Source of the DNA: Cyclobacteriaceae bacterium
GTDB taxonomy: Bacteria > Bacteroidota > Bacteroidia > Cytophagales > Cyclobacteriaceae
Assembly (NCBI GenBank): GCA_028285445.1
Contig: JANQPQ010000043.1
Coordinates: forward strand, 62,001-126,000
Direction: 5' to 3'
DNA length: 64,000 bases
Of the stretch, positions 18,279 through 25,272 are shown piece after piece. Both the position numbers and the translations under genes were made by a program. Within the stretch, counting starts at the first letter, position 1, and each line of letters begins with the position of its first letter. The notes below the pieces were generated by a model. It was given only the letters and a program-made list of their open reading frames with translations. It had not been told where the DNA came from and did no database searches.

Positions 18279-19178
18279 ATGATTGATTTCGTAAAATTTT
18301 ACGTTAGAGGTACCCAGAATTTGAAGCTAATAGGCAATCAATTGGGAGTAAATGACTTCATTAGTATTGCTGACAATGCTGGTAGAGAAATCAAAAAAAT
18401 AGCTTCTCATAAAGGTCTCAATATTCATATCTACCCCCATGACCTAATAGTCTTCCAAGGCTCTCTTCACAAATATTGGCATGGAGGTCAAAATTATAGT
18501 GATTTTACATTTTCCCACATATGCACGGCAATCGATGAGCTTTGTGCCGATTTCCGATTTCAACCAGATTCGGCTATTCTAAGAAAACTGGAATTTGGAG
18601 TAAACATATCAGGGATGCCTCTGGATATTGCCAAGTTGCATGGGGCATTTTTGTTCTACAAGAGCCAGAAATTCAATGACATGGCCATAAGGGATCCTCA
18701 GGGGAAACTTCTTGGTGTATCTTGCGTTCTTAAGCAATTCGTTATAAAGGGTTACAACAAATCTGTCCAGTATGGATTGAAGAAGGATACTTTCCGGTTC
18801 GAACTAAAGACCACTAGAATGCAATTCATAAAATCAATACTTAAAGACATCGGTATTGATCGCCCTCTTTGCTTAAATGACTTGAAAAACCAACTGCTAA
18901 TTCAACTACTGGGAGCCAAGCTACTGTCAGTATTCGACCAAATTATACTTAATGATTATAGAGTAAAAAAGGAGGATGTTCCCAAAGATCGGCGGTTATT
19001 TTGGGCTATGGCCCAAAATCCATCTTACTGGGCGAGCCTCCGTGAAGGGACAAAAGAAAACTTCTCCTATCATAAGCACCAGTTTTACGATTTGTTGGAG
19101 GCCGCGGCTGGCAACAACATACACACAACGATCAGAGATCATATTGATGAAAAGATTAGGTGGCTACTCCGCACTTGA
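18279..19178 (+). CDS. probable gene II/CRI-like phage/plasmid replication initiator
   Basis: 299 residues from the ATG at 18279 (MIDFVKFYVRG); a TTG two codons earlier is possible. The opening MID.VKFY, the central LRKLEFGVNI and the later IKGYNKSVQYG followed by DTFRFELKTTRMQF resemble filamentous phage gene II/X and Rep_trans-like rolling-circle initiators, where Y/K of YNK and E of FELK belong to the nicking region. I could not confirm a two-tyrosine active site by eye. It suggests that the excised element replicates by itself. Alternative: an uncharacterised DNA-binding protein. Confidence 0.6.
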   Translation: MIDFVKFYVRGTQNLKLIGNQLGVNDFISIADNAGREIKKIASHKGLNIHIYPHDLIVFQGSLHKYWHGGQNYSDFTFSHICTAIDELCADFRFQPDSAILRKLEFGVNISGMPLDIAKLHGAFLFYKSQKFNDMAIRDPQGKLLGVSCVLKQFVIKGYNKSVQYGLKKDTFRFELKTTRMQFIKSILKDIGIDRPLCLNDLKNQLLIQLLGAKLLSVFDQIILNDYRVKKEDVPKDRRLFWAMAQNPSYWASLREGTKENFSYHKHQFYDLLEAAAGNNIHTTIRDHIDEKIRWLLRT

Positions 19179-19289
19179 AAGAAGCTCCTACAGCATGGCA
19201 TTTTAAGAAGTTGTTAGGCGACATCATGGAGTGATCAATGGTTTTGGATGGATCGATATGAAAAGCGACTTGGCGTCGATGGTAATGTC

Positions 19290-19517
19290 CTAGTCGATGC
19301 CAGCCATAAAATCAGCTGGGTTAATCTCAAGTATCTCACAAATTCTAAGTAGGGTAAAATATGTTAAGTTCTGCTTGCCAGCCTCTATTCTGGAATAGTT
19401 GCTTTTCTCCATATTCAGTCTATCAGCCATTACCGAACTAGGAACATTCTTGTCCTCACGAAGCTGGCGGATTCTTGAAGCAAGCTTTGTTAATTCCTTA
19501 TCCTTATCCAATGCCAT
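19290..19517 (-). CDS. XRE-family transcriptional regulator
   Basis: 75 residues from the ATG at 19517 (MALDKDKELTK); an upstream start would add 9 residues. A single HTH_XRE domain: LASRIRQLREDKNVPSSVMA, then DRLNMEKSNYSRIEAGKQN. It is divergent from the small membrane protein gene at 19613, and a perfect 16-bp palindrome lies between. The position fits a master repressor of the element. Confidence 0.85.
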   Translation of the reverse strand: MALDKDKELTKLASRIRQLREDKNVPSSVMADRLNMEKSNYSRIEAGKQNLTYFTLLRICEILEINPADFMAGID

Positions 19518-19553
19518 AGGTTGGCAATGAACGGCAATGCGCAAAATGCTAGG

Positions 19554-19569
19554 TTATCATATATGATAA
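19554..19569. promoter_or_regulatory. perfect palindromic operator candidate
   Basis: TTATCATATATGATAA is fully self-complementary over 16 bp. It lies 37 bp before the XRE gene start and 44 bp before the divergent gene at 19613, as expected for a switch operator bound by the XRE protein. Confidence 0.6.
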
Positions 19570-19612
19570 TTCTTTTCAATTTTGATATATTGCTCAAACA
19601 ATTCTTACACCT

Positions 19613-19981
19613 ATGGGCGTCATTGTTTTTTTGGCATGGATAATCTTAGCTTTTATGGTTGCAAATGCAGGCGACAAGAGAAATATCGGCTACGGTACCG
19701 CCCTAGCAATGTCTATTATTTTCAGCCCCATAATCGGGCTACTGTTCGTTGCAGTTTCGGAAAAGAAAAAGTCAAGACCTGCCTCCAAATGGAGAATTGA
19801 TTATGAAAGAGCCAAGAAGGCTGAGTTTTTGGGAGACAAAAGTGAGGCCGAGAAATACTACAAATCAGCGTTGTATGAACTCAAGAATGATAAGCGCAAA
19901 TTGTCACGAGATGGGCAAAGAAAACGGCTGGATAAGATATACGATTTGAATGCCAAACTTCGCAAGCTGCAACAAGACTGA
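19613..19981 (+). CDS. small membrane protein with charged cytoplasmic tail
   Basis: 122 residues with two N-terminal membrane helices (about 2-18 and 27-48) and a basic, helical tail from residue 50 to the end, with a TPR-like stretch (RAKKAEFLGDKSEAEKYYKSALYELKND). It is divergent from the XRE repressor and precedes terS. No named family; the tail could bind a partner protein. Confidence 0.7.
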   Translation: MGVIVFLAWIILAFMVANAGDKRNIGYGTALAMSIIFSPIIGLLFVAVSEKKKSRPASKWRIDYERAKKAEFLGDKSEAEKYYKSALYELKNDKRKLSRDGQRKRLDKIYDLNAKLRKLQQD

Positions 19982-20028
19982 TTGTGGCATGTCTTTCATG
20001 ATAGAGAAAGCTATATTTTTAACTTTTT

Positions 20029-20041
20029 TACGTAATACGTA
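20029..20041. promoter_or_regulatory. palindrome upstream of terS
   Basis: TACGTAATACGTA is a perfect inverted repeat around one base, 48 bp before the chosen terS start. It may be an operator, possibly for a helper-phage or element regulator. Confidence 0.35.
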
Positions 20042-20088
20042 TAGGGTAAAATGGTTAAACGGTAGTGGATTAGTAGGTGATAAAGCTG

Positions 20089-20568
20089 ATGACTATTAAG
20101 CAACAGCAATTTTGCAAAGAGTATTTGTTGGACTTAAACGCTACTAAGGCTGCTCTCCGTGCTGGTTACAGTAGAAAAACAGCAAGAGAGCAAGGTAATC
20201 GCCTGTTGACAAATGCTGACATTCAAGCAGAAATTCAGAGACTGATGAAAGGGAGAGACGAAAGGCTTAAATTACAAGCTGATGAGGTTGTCATCGAATT
20301 AAGCAAGGTAGGGTTTGCTAACATTGCGGATTTCTATGACAAAGACATGAATCTTCTGCCATTGGATGAAATAGAGGGTGACAACAGGGCTGCTATTGAC
20401 ATTCTTAAAATAGATAAGAAAATTACCGCTACAGGAATTGCTCAAACCACTACTACCCTCAAACTTCATAACAAGGTCCTGGCGCTGGATTCGCTATTGA
20501 AGCATTTAGGAGGATATGATCACAAGAACTACCAAACACCAAGACCTTCTTTATCACCTGAAATGTAA
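20089..20568 (+). CDS. phage terminase small subunit
   Basis: 159 residues from the ATG at 20089; a GTG at 20077 is also possible. The sequence LTIKQQQFCKEYL-like opening (MTIKQQQFCKEYLLDLNATK), AALRAGYSRKTAREQGNRLL and TNADIQAEIQRLM is the Terminase_2 (TerS) signature: DNA-binding HTH, then a coiled oligomerisation region. TerS recognises the pac/cos site. No large subunit, portal or capsid gene follows. A lone terS is the classic means by which phage satellites redirect a helper phage's packaging. Confidence 0.88.
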   Translation: MTIKQQQFCKEYLLDLNATKAALRAGYSRKTAREQGNRLLTNADIQAEIQRLMKGRDERLKLQADEVVIELSKVGFANIADFYDKDMNLLPLDEIEGDNRAAIDILKIDKKITATGIAQTTTTLKLHNKVLALDSLLKHLGGYDHKNYQTPRPSLSPEM

Positions 20569-20574
20569 TGATAA

Positions 20575-20865
20575 TTAGCTAGCAATTACGACCGTAGTAT
20601 CTGCGACTTTGGTTATCTCTGGCAGGAAGGCAAAAGATATTACACCGTGATCTTCATAAACATGCATTCTCAGCAGCTCAAAAGTAATATCGATCGGCAC
20701 TGGCTGCGCCATTTCGATCAACCTTGACTTACTATCCTGTAGCAGCGAATTCAGATCGTTGAGATCACAGTGCAAATCTTCTACTGCATGGTATTCATAT
20801 ACTACCGTCCATTCATCTACTTGAAACTTCTCATTTTCTTTTGTTGCTAATTTCGACTTCTTCAT
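20575..20865 (-). CDS. hypothetical small protein
   Basis: 96 residues from the ATG at 20865 (MKKSKLATKENEKF), preferred over a start 25 codons upstream because the upstream part looks unrelated and Cys-rich. Soluble, acidic, with a central DLHCDLNDLNSLLQDSKSRL helix. Convergent with terS. No family recognised. Confidence 0.55.
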   Translation of the reverse strand: MKKSKLATKENEKFQVDEWTVVYEYHAVEDLHCDLNDLNSLLQDSKSRLIEMAQPVPIDITFELLRMHVYEDHGVISFAFLPEITKVADTTVVIAS

Positions 20866-21101
20866 TTGCTTAGATTTTTGAGTTAGTAAATGAATACAAG
20901 TATTGGACATATAGCCATCCCTGCAAAGTGGTTTAGTCATTGTTTTTTTTGCGTTCAGAAAATAAGGCTAAATGAGATCAAAGTATATAAGCTGTAGGTG
21001 TTGCTCTCTTTATGGGACAAGAGCATAAGCCTCAAATCTCAAAGATTTTGGATGAAATTTAAATCTGCAATTGCTCGTATCAATTCATAGCTAATGTTAA
21101 A

Positions 21102-21989
21102 TTGAGCTATGTATTATCTTATTACCGTAATTTGATTAGCGATAAAATCTTAGCTGCATACGAAAAACTTAAGAAAGCTGATTCCTATTCGCATGATGCT
21201 TGCTCTATAATCACAGAAATCTCGTACCTCACGAGCGAGTACCTGTCTAGCCTACCAGCTATTGAGCTTCAGTCGAAAGTTAAGGGAAAGCATTACTTCG
21301 CTTTTGCTGCTAATGAGAAATACTCAAGGGCAATTAATAAAGCACTTTTCCAGTTAGATGCAGAAGAGTGGGATTCCTTGGCAACGTCAATTGTACAAGG
21401 GGCCTTTGACCAATTCGACAATCCTAATATTGATAAGATTTTGTATTCGACGGCAATCAGTTTCTGTGCGTCGATTGACCTGATTAAATCCAGGGATCAA
21501 AAAACACCTGGAACCTTTTTTGAGTATTTCATCGCATTTTTATACGCATGGAGATTGCGATGCTCACCTATACGGGAAATTCAGGTGTTAAATTTAGACG
21601 GAGATACGAAATTGAAAACTGATTTCATATTTGATTTGGGTCAAGGCCAAAACAAATTTCACCTTCCTGTCAAGACGTCAACTAGGGAACGAGCAATTAT
21701 GCTCTGGGCCCATCAGAGACTTCTGGATGGTGTTTATGGTGTTGGCACCTTTATGGGGACCCCTGTTTGCTTGGCTGAAACCAAAACAGACAAGCGGAAG
21801 AGGGAAGTTGTTGAAATTTGCACTCCTAGACAATGGCAGGTCTACCAAATCCACATTGCAAGACTAAAAAGAGTGTATTACCTAGATGTTCCTGAAGAAT
21901 ATCAGAAACTGGATCAAGCTACGCCCAAGATAATTGTCAGACCGTTTTCTCAATTTTTTAAAGAATGGAAGGAGTTGAGCCCTAACTAG
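21102..21989 (+). CDS. putative type II restriction endonuclease
   Basis: 295 residues from a TTG at 21102; no in-frame ATG is nearby. The central part shows GTFFEYFIAFLYAW (E141), then KTDFIFDLG (D174) and FHLPVKTSTRER (K191), which fits the PD-(D/E)XK nuclease order E...D...xVK followed by the S/T-RER segment seen in several type II enzymes. Its stop overlaps the stop of a convergent DNA methyltransferase gene by 4 bp, the arrangement of a compact restriction-modification pair. The cut site cannot be told from sequence. Confidence 0.6.
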   Translation: MSYVLSYYRNLISDKILAAYEKLKKADSYSHDACSIITEISYLTSEYLSSLPAIELQSKVKGKHYFAFAANEKYSRAINKALFQLDAEEWDSLATSIVQGAFDQFDNPNIDKILYSTAISFCASIDLIKSRDQKTPGTFFEYFIAFLYAWRLRCSPIREIQVLNLDGDTKLKTDFIFDLGQGQNKFHLPVKTSTRERAIMLWAHQRLLDGVYGVGTFMGTPVCLAETKTDKRKREVVEICTPRQWQVYQIHIARLKRVYYLDVPEEYQKLDQATPKIIVRPFSQFFKEWKELSPN

Positions 21990-22720
21990 AGTTTGCGATA
22001 TATCATGAAATAAGAATGATTTTTTCGCGCGTGATATTGCTTTTTCATTCTAGACACCCCAGGCTTGTTTTTTCTGACTACTACAAATAGATCCTCAGTA
22101 ATAAACCCATAGTTCTGTAACTCAATGGTGATTTCGAGATGAGTCAACCTTTGCTTATTAGAACAGACTTCATCCTGACACTTAACGATGTAAATGCCAT
22201 TTTTCTTGAGAACCCGGTAGGCCTCAAGGGCTGATCTATAATACAAGTCTAGTACTGCCTCATGATATTTAGGTAGTTCGGTACTATCCTTACCTTTTTC
22301 CCTATTCACACTCTGGCCATTTCCATTATTCGCATAGTACTGCTCAAAATTCTGATGCCCGTTGTGCGCAGTGCCTCCTGGAGTGTGCATATAGGGAGGA
22401 TCAAATACAAGCGCATCAAAAGACTCGTCTTCGTATGGCAGGGAGGTGCTGTCTATTCCGGGAACGCACCCCTCGGGAAGACCCTTTGTCTTAATGTCGC
22501 TAAAAAAGAGGTCATAGTCCTCCTTATTAACTTTCTTCCAAAATACTCCTTTACCATACGTTACATCAGCTACTTTGGAGGACGTAGGAACGAATAAGTC
22601 GAGAATCATAGGGAAGACCTCATCATTTGTGGCAACGTGCGCAGAATGAATTAAGGCATTGGTTGATTCTCCCGTATTTATTCTCTCGGATTTCTTATGC
22701 TTTATGGTAGGCTTGCTCAT
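21986..22720 (-). CDS. DNA methyltransferase (N4/N6 amino type)
   Basis: 244 residues. Motif IV is DPPY at 107-110 (VFDPPYMH), the catalytic signature of adenine-N6/cytosine-N4 methyltransferases. Motif I is ADVTYGKGVFW at 51-61, and SLPYEDESFDALVF precedes motif IV. A conserved basic C-terminus follows. It is third in an operon with an XRE regulator and an ImmA/IrrE peptidase and converges with the putative restriction enzyme. Confidence 0.85.
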   Translation of the reverse strand: MSKPTIKHKKSERINTGESTNALIHSAHVATNDEVFPMILDLFVPTSSKVADVTYGKGVFWKKVNKEDYDLFFSDIKTKGLPEGCVPGIDSTSLPYEDESFDALVFDPPYMHTPGGTAHNGHQNFEQYYANNGNGQSVNREKGKDSTELPKYHEAVLDLYYRSALEAYRVLKKNGIYIVKCQDEVCSNKQRLTHLEITIELQNYGFITEDLFVVVRKNKPGVSRMKKQYHARKNHSYFMIYRKL

Positions 22721-22725
22721 TGATT

Positions 22726-23241
22726 TTAGAAGAGATTTAGATTGGTTAATCTGTATGTCATTGCTATTTCGCTAACTTGAAATTTTTCGGCGAGTTTTTT
22801 AATACCCTTATCATCTGACAGGTTAAAATCGGCGCTTCTAATCTGCTTTTGGAGCAATTTCACCGGCATCAATAAAGCGGCGGCATATGCGTTGGCTTCT
22901 CTCTCAATTCTCAATTCAGCGGTACTGGGATTATCACTTCTAAACAGGATTGAGAATTGCTTGTCGACAAATAATTCTGTTTTCTGCCTATGAAGCACGT
23001 AGTGAGCTATTTCATGCGCAATAGTAAAGCGTTGGCGAACTAATGAATCGTTTGGATTCACTCCGATTGTTCCTTTTCCTTCGTGAATCAACAAAACGCC
23101 AGAAACATTTTGGCCGAGGTCGTATGGCTTGATATCCACTCCTAATTTTACAGCGACCTCTTGCACCGAAACTGGTATCCTGTTGAGCCTTAATTTTTCA
23201 AGAAGGGAAAGTGCTTGGTTTTCGATTCTCTTAAAGTTCAT
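22726..23241 (-). CDS. ImmA/IrrE family metallopeptidase
   Basis: 171 residues. HEIAH at 76-80 (RFTIAHEIAHYVLH) is the zinc site, with the family's second helix EREANAYAAALLMP. ImmA/IrrE proteins cleave an XRE-type repressor to induce mobile elements or stress genes. The XRE gene directly upstream overlaps it by 11 bp and is the likely target. The DNA methyltransferase gene follows 5 bp later. Confidence 0.9.
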   Translation of the reverse strand: MNFKRIENQALSLLEKLRLNRIPVSVQEVAVKLGVDIKPYDLGQNVSGVLLIHEGKGTIGVNPNDSLVRQRFTIAHEIAHYVLHRQKTELFVDKQFSILFRSDNPSTAELRIEREANAYAAALLMPVKLLQKQIRSADFNLSDDKGIKKLAEKFQVSEIAMTYRLTNLNLF

Positions 23242-23593
23242 TATTGGAGTCTTTAGCAGTGATTTCAGTTATGAAGGAGATAATTTTGGCTTCAGCATCT
23301 TTATCGTCTATACTCTTCTTGAATTCCTTCCTTAATGTCTGAACTTTGGTTTCCTCCGAAACAAAGAAGTCTAAAGGAAGTAAGGTCCTGACTGCCACGT
23401 TAAGTTTTCTGGCAATTTCCCAAATGAGGTGAATGGATGGTCTTTGGCGGCCTTTCTCAATGTTCACAACAGAAGCTCTCGTCAATCCAATTAACCTGGC
23501 GAAAGGTTCTTGCTTCAATCCAGCTTTTTTTCGGGCTTCTGAGATTTTATGACCAATTATGGAGTATAGGAGCAGTTGCTCTTTCGAGGTCAT
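23231..23593 (-). CDS. XRE-family regulator paired with ImmA
   Basis: 120 residues from the ATG at 23593 (MTSKEQLLL); the more upstream start would place an operator candidate inside the gene. HTH_XRE domain: ISEARKKAGLKQEPFARLIG, LTRASVVNIEKGRQRPS. It heads the operon with the ImmA/IrrE peptidase and the methyltransferase, so it probably controls R-M expression and is inactivated by the peptidase. Confidence 0.85.
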   Translation of the reverse strand: MTSKEQLLLYSIIGHKISEARKKAGLKQEPFARLIGLTRASVVNIEKGRQRPSIHLIWEIARKLNVAVRTLLPLDFFVSEETKVQTLRKEFKKSIDDKDAEAKIISFITEITAKDSNNEL

Positions 23594-23597
23594 TGCA

Positions 23598-23654
23598 AAA
23601 CTGTTTACACACAAAGATACTACAAAAAGTAAAGTATCACAAACTGTTTGTAAA
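23598..23654. promoter_or_regulatory. operator region of the XRE-ImmA-methyltransferase operon
   Basis: Two copies of AAACTGTTT (23598-23606 and 23641-23649) flank an inverted repeat GATACT...AGTATC (23616-23621 and 23633-23638). All lie directly upstream of the XRE start, consistent with autoregulation. Confidence 0.45.
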
Positions 23655-23738
23655 ATTATACATAAAAAAAAGTAAATTTATATTGTATCTGTCTCAAAAT
23701 ATTTGCTACATTTGATTAAATGAAACGAGTTATCTGTT

Positions 23739-23972
23739 ATGAGTAGAGTTATTGTTATTTCAGGAGTCCTACTAGTAGTAGGCTGCTTACTGGCGAAATT
23801 ATTCGCGAATCAAAAGAGAATCGTGGTACTTATTAAGAAGGTCAGGGAAAAAACTAGGGTAGATATCGAAGATTTGCACCCTCTGGCGATAGAAGAACCG
23901 AATGTGGGTATGGAGCCAGTTGGCTTTAAGATCCCCCACCTAAACGAAGCCCAATCCGATGAAAACACCTAA
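23739..23972 (+). CDS. small membrane protein
   Basis: 77 residues with one N-terminal membrane helix (VIVISGVLLVVGCLLAKLF) and a polar tail. It overlaps the following small HTH gene (ATG at 23959). It begins a run of four short genes read in the same direction. Function unknown. Confidence 0.6.
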   Translation: MSRVIVISGVLLVVGCLLAKLFANQKRIVVLIKKVREKTRVDIEDLHPLAIEEPNVGMEPVGFKIPHLNEAQSDENT

Positions 23973-24138
23973 GAATCACAACAAGGTATGGGACACGTCT
24001 GACACCAAGAGACTCAGCAGACTAGCGAGTCAGGGCTTTACAACACTTGGTATTGCTAGGAAATTAGGTCGGACTACAAATGCCATCTACAGCAAAGCCA
24101 GTAAAGAGAATATTACTCTATTACCTAAAGACAGATAG
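23959..24138 (+). CDS. 59-residue HTH-like protein
   Basis: A short gene that overlaps its neighbours. The product is basic and resembles a Myb/GcrA-like helix-turn-helix (VWDTSDTKRLSRLASQGF, then TTLGIARKLGRTTNAIYSKA). The start overlaps the previous gene by 14 bp and its stop directly abuts the next gene. It is probably DNA-binding and may regulate this gene run. Confidence 0.6.
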   Translation: MKTPKNHNKVWDTSDTKRLSRLASQGFTTLGIARKLGRTTNAIYSKASKENITLLPKDR

Positions 24139-24708
24139 TTGACACGGAAATTGGACCAGGCGAAGAGAGAATTCATTAAGCAGTTATACTCAGACTACAA
24201 CTACAGTATATCGACTTTTGATAATCAAACATTGTATATCAGCAGTGCCGCACTTGGAATAAGCTTGGCATTTATAAAGGACATTGTCCCTATTAGTCAA
24301 GCCACGCATTTTTGGCTATTTCAACTTGCCCTATGGATATTCGTAGTTGTCATACTGGTTTCATTCATAGCCCATTACGTTTCAAGTCATAAAATTAACA
24401 GAGCAATTCAGTTAGCAGATGCCGAGCAATATGATCAGATAAAAGAAGATAAGCTAGTCCCATTTCTAAATATGACCCTTATAATACTGTTGGTGTCCGG
24501 AATATTGGGCCTGGTACAATTTGTAAACATAAATTTGAGCAGCATGAATGTTGAGAAGACAAATCATTCGATCCAAAGCGAAAAAAACAATTCCGCAACA
24601 AAGAGGGGAGCTCCAAATCCCGGTGAATTGGGTTACAAAGAAAAGGCCTTACCGTTGAAACCTTTACCAGCGGATTTGAAACCAAATACGACATCAGATA
24701 AAAAATAA
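24139..24708 (+). CDS. three-helix membrane protein with KPLP tail
   Basis: 189 residues from a TTG that directly abuts the preceding stop. Membrane helices lie near 33-50, 58-80 and 109-130; helix one has the pattern TLYISSAALGISLAFI. A polar tail (131-189) ends in YKEKALPLKPLPADLKP. The next small gene carries a closely similar tail motif. Similar small membrane proteins occur in defence islands, but no named family can be assigned. Confidence 0.65.
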   Translation: MTRKLDQAKREFIKQLYSDYNYSISTFDNQTLYISSAALGISLAFIKDIVPISQATHFWLFQLALWIFVVVILVSFIAHYVSSHKINRAIQLADAEQYDQIKEDKLVPFLNMTLIILLVSGILGLVQFVNINLSSMNVEKTNHSIQSEKNNSATKRGAPNPGELGYKEKALPLKPLPADLKPNTTSDKK

Positions 24709-24714
24709 TGCAAT

Positions 24715-24879
24715 ATGTCTAACAAAAAGGATATAGTTTTCCCAAAGGTTGGGCTAACCTATAATAGAGCCTTAAAAGTCAAACCTTTGCCGATAGAACT
24801 ACAAAAGACTGGAGCCATCGCTACGAATAAAGGCAACGTCGCTGGCGGGTCCAAGCCGGTGAAAAAACCAAAGAAGTGA
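24715..24879 (+). CDS. 54-residue basic protein with KPLP motif
   Basis: A short gene 6 bp after the membrane protein gene. The product MSNKKDIVFPKVGLTYNRAL continues with KVKPLPIELQK and a Gly/Lys-rich tail. The segment YNRALKVKPLPIELQ resembles YKEKALPLKPLPADLK at the end of the preceding protein. The shared motif may bind a common partner or represent duplication. Confidence 0.55.
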   Translation: MSNKKDIVFPKVGLTYNRALKVKPLPIELQKTGAIATNKGNVAGGSKPVKKPKK

Positions 24880-24951
24880 TTCTCCCCTATTGAGGTCTCA
24901 TATAGAAGTTGGTCATTGGCAAATACTTTATTGCCCCCACAACCGCAAATT

Positions 24952-25115
24952 TTACAATGCTTCCACCCGTTGTTGTAGGGTGTCTTTCAGGTGCCTTTCA
25001 GCACTATTGTCATATTCAATCAAAGTTTCAATGTCCTCATTATTGGTGAGTACCTGAACTGAGGAAAAGGCGCGCTATTTGCTGCACATAAACTCGCATT
25101 TAGTCCTTGCTGTTT
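24952..25115 (-). pseudogene. decayed tyrosine recombinase, C-terminal fragment
   Basis: On the minus strand the frame reads KCEFMCSK, a stop, then RAFSSVQVLTNNEDIETLIE, YDNSAERHLKDTLQQ and a stop. It matches the C-terminus of the intact integrase at 27995-29290 (YEFMSSH..., SVQVLTNHEDIETLMKYDNS). About 15 codons around the HxxR helix are deleted and the later active-site His is Asn. No N-terminal part remains. The rest of the 24880-25272 gap holds no gene that I can support. Confidence 0.85.
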
Positions 25116-25272
25116 ATGTTGGTTGGCACTTTGTGAGGGTGTCCTAGTCACTCGTCATTTAATCCAATTTGCTTGATCCAAACTGCAATAAATGTTACAT
25201 TGAATTTGACGAAAGCCATGGCCTATTATTAGGTGGTGGCTTTTTTTATTCCCTTCAACTAGAAAATGGCTT

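Noticed and set aside
17558-20568. Integrated filamentous phage (inovirus)
   Set aside because: The gene II-like initiator suggests it, but there is no Zot-like ATPase, no run of small coat-protein genes, and a terminase small subunit is present, which inoviruses do not use.
22726-23593. Toxin-antitoxin pair
   Set aside because: An XRE gene next to a short gene can suggest this, but HEIAH and the ImmA/IrrE helix pattern identify a repressor-cleaving peptidase.
24910-24945. Third attachment-site copy near TTGCCCCCAC
   Set aside because: Only seven bases match the att core and the position is on the wrong side of the decayed integrase.
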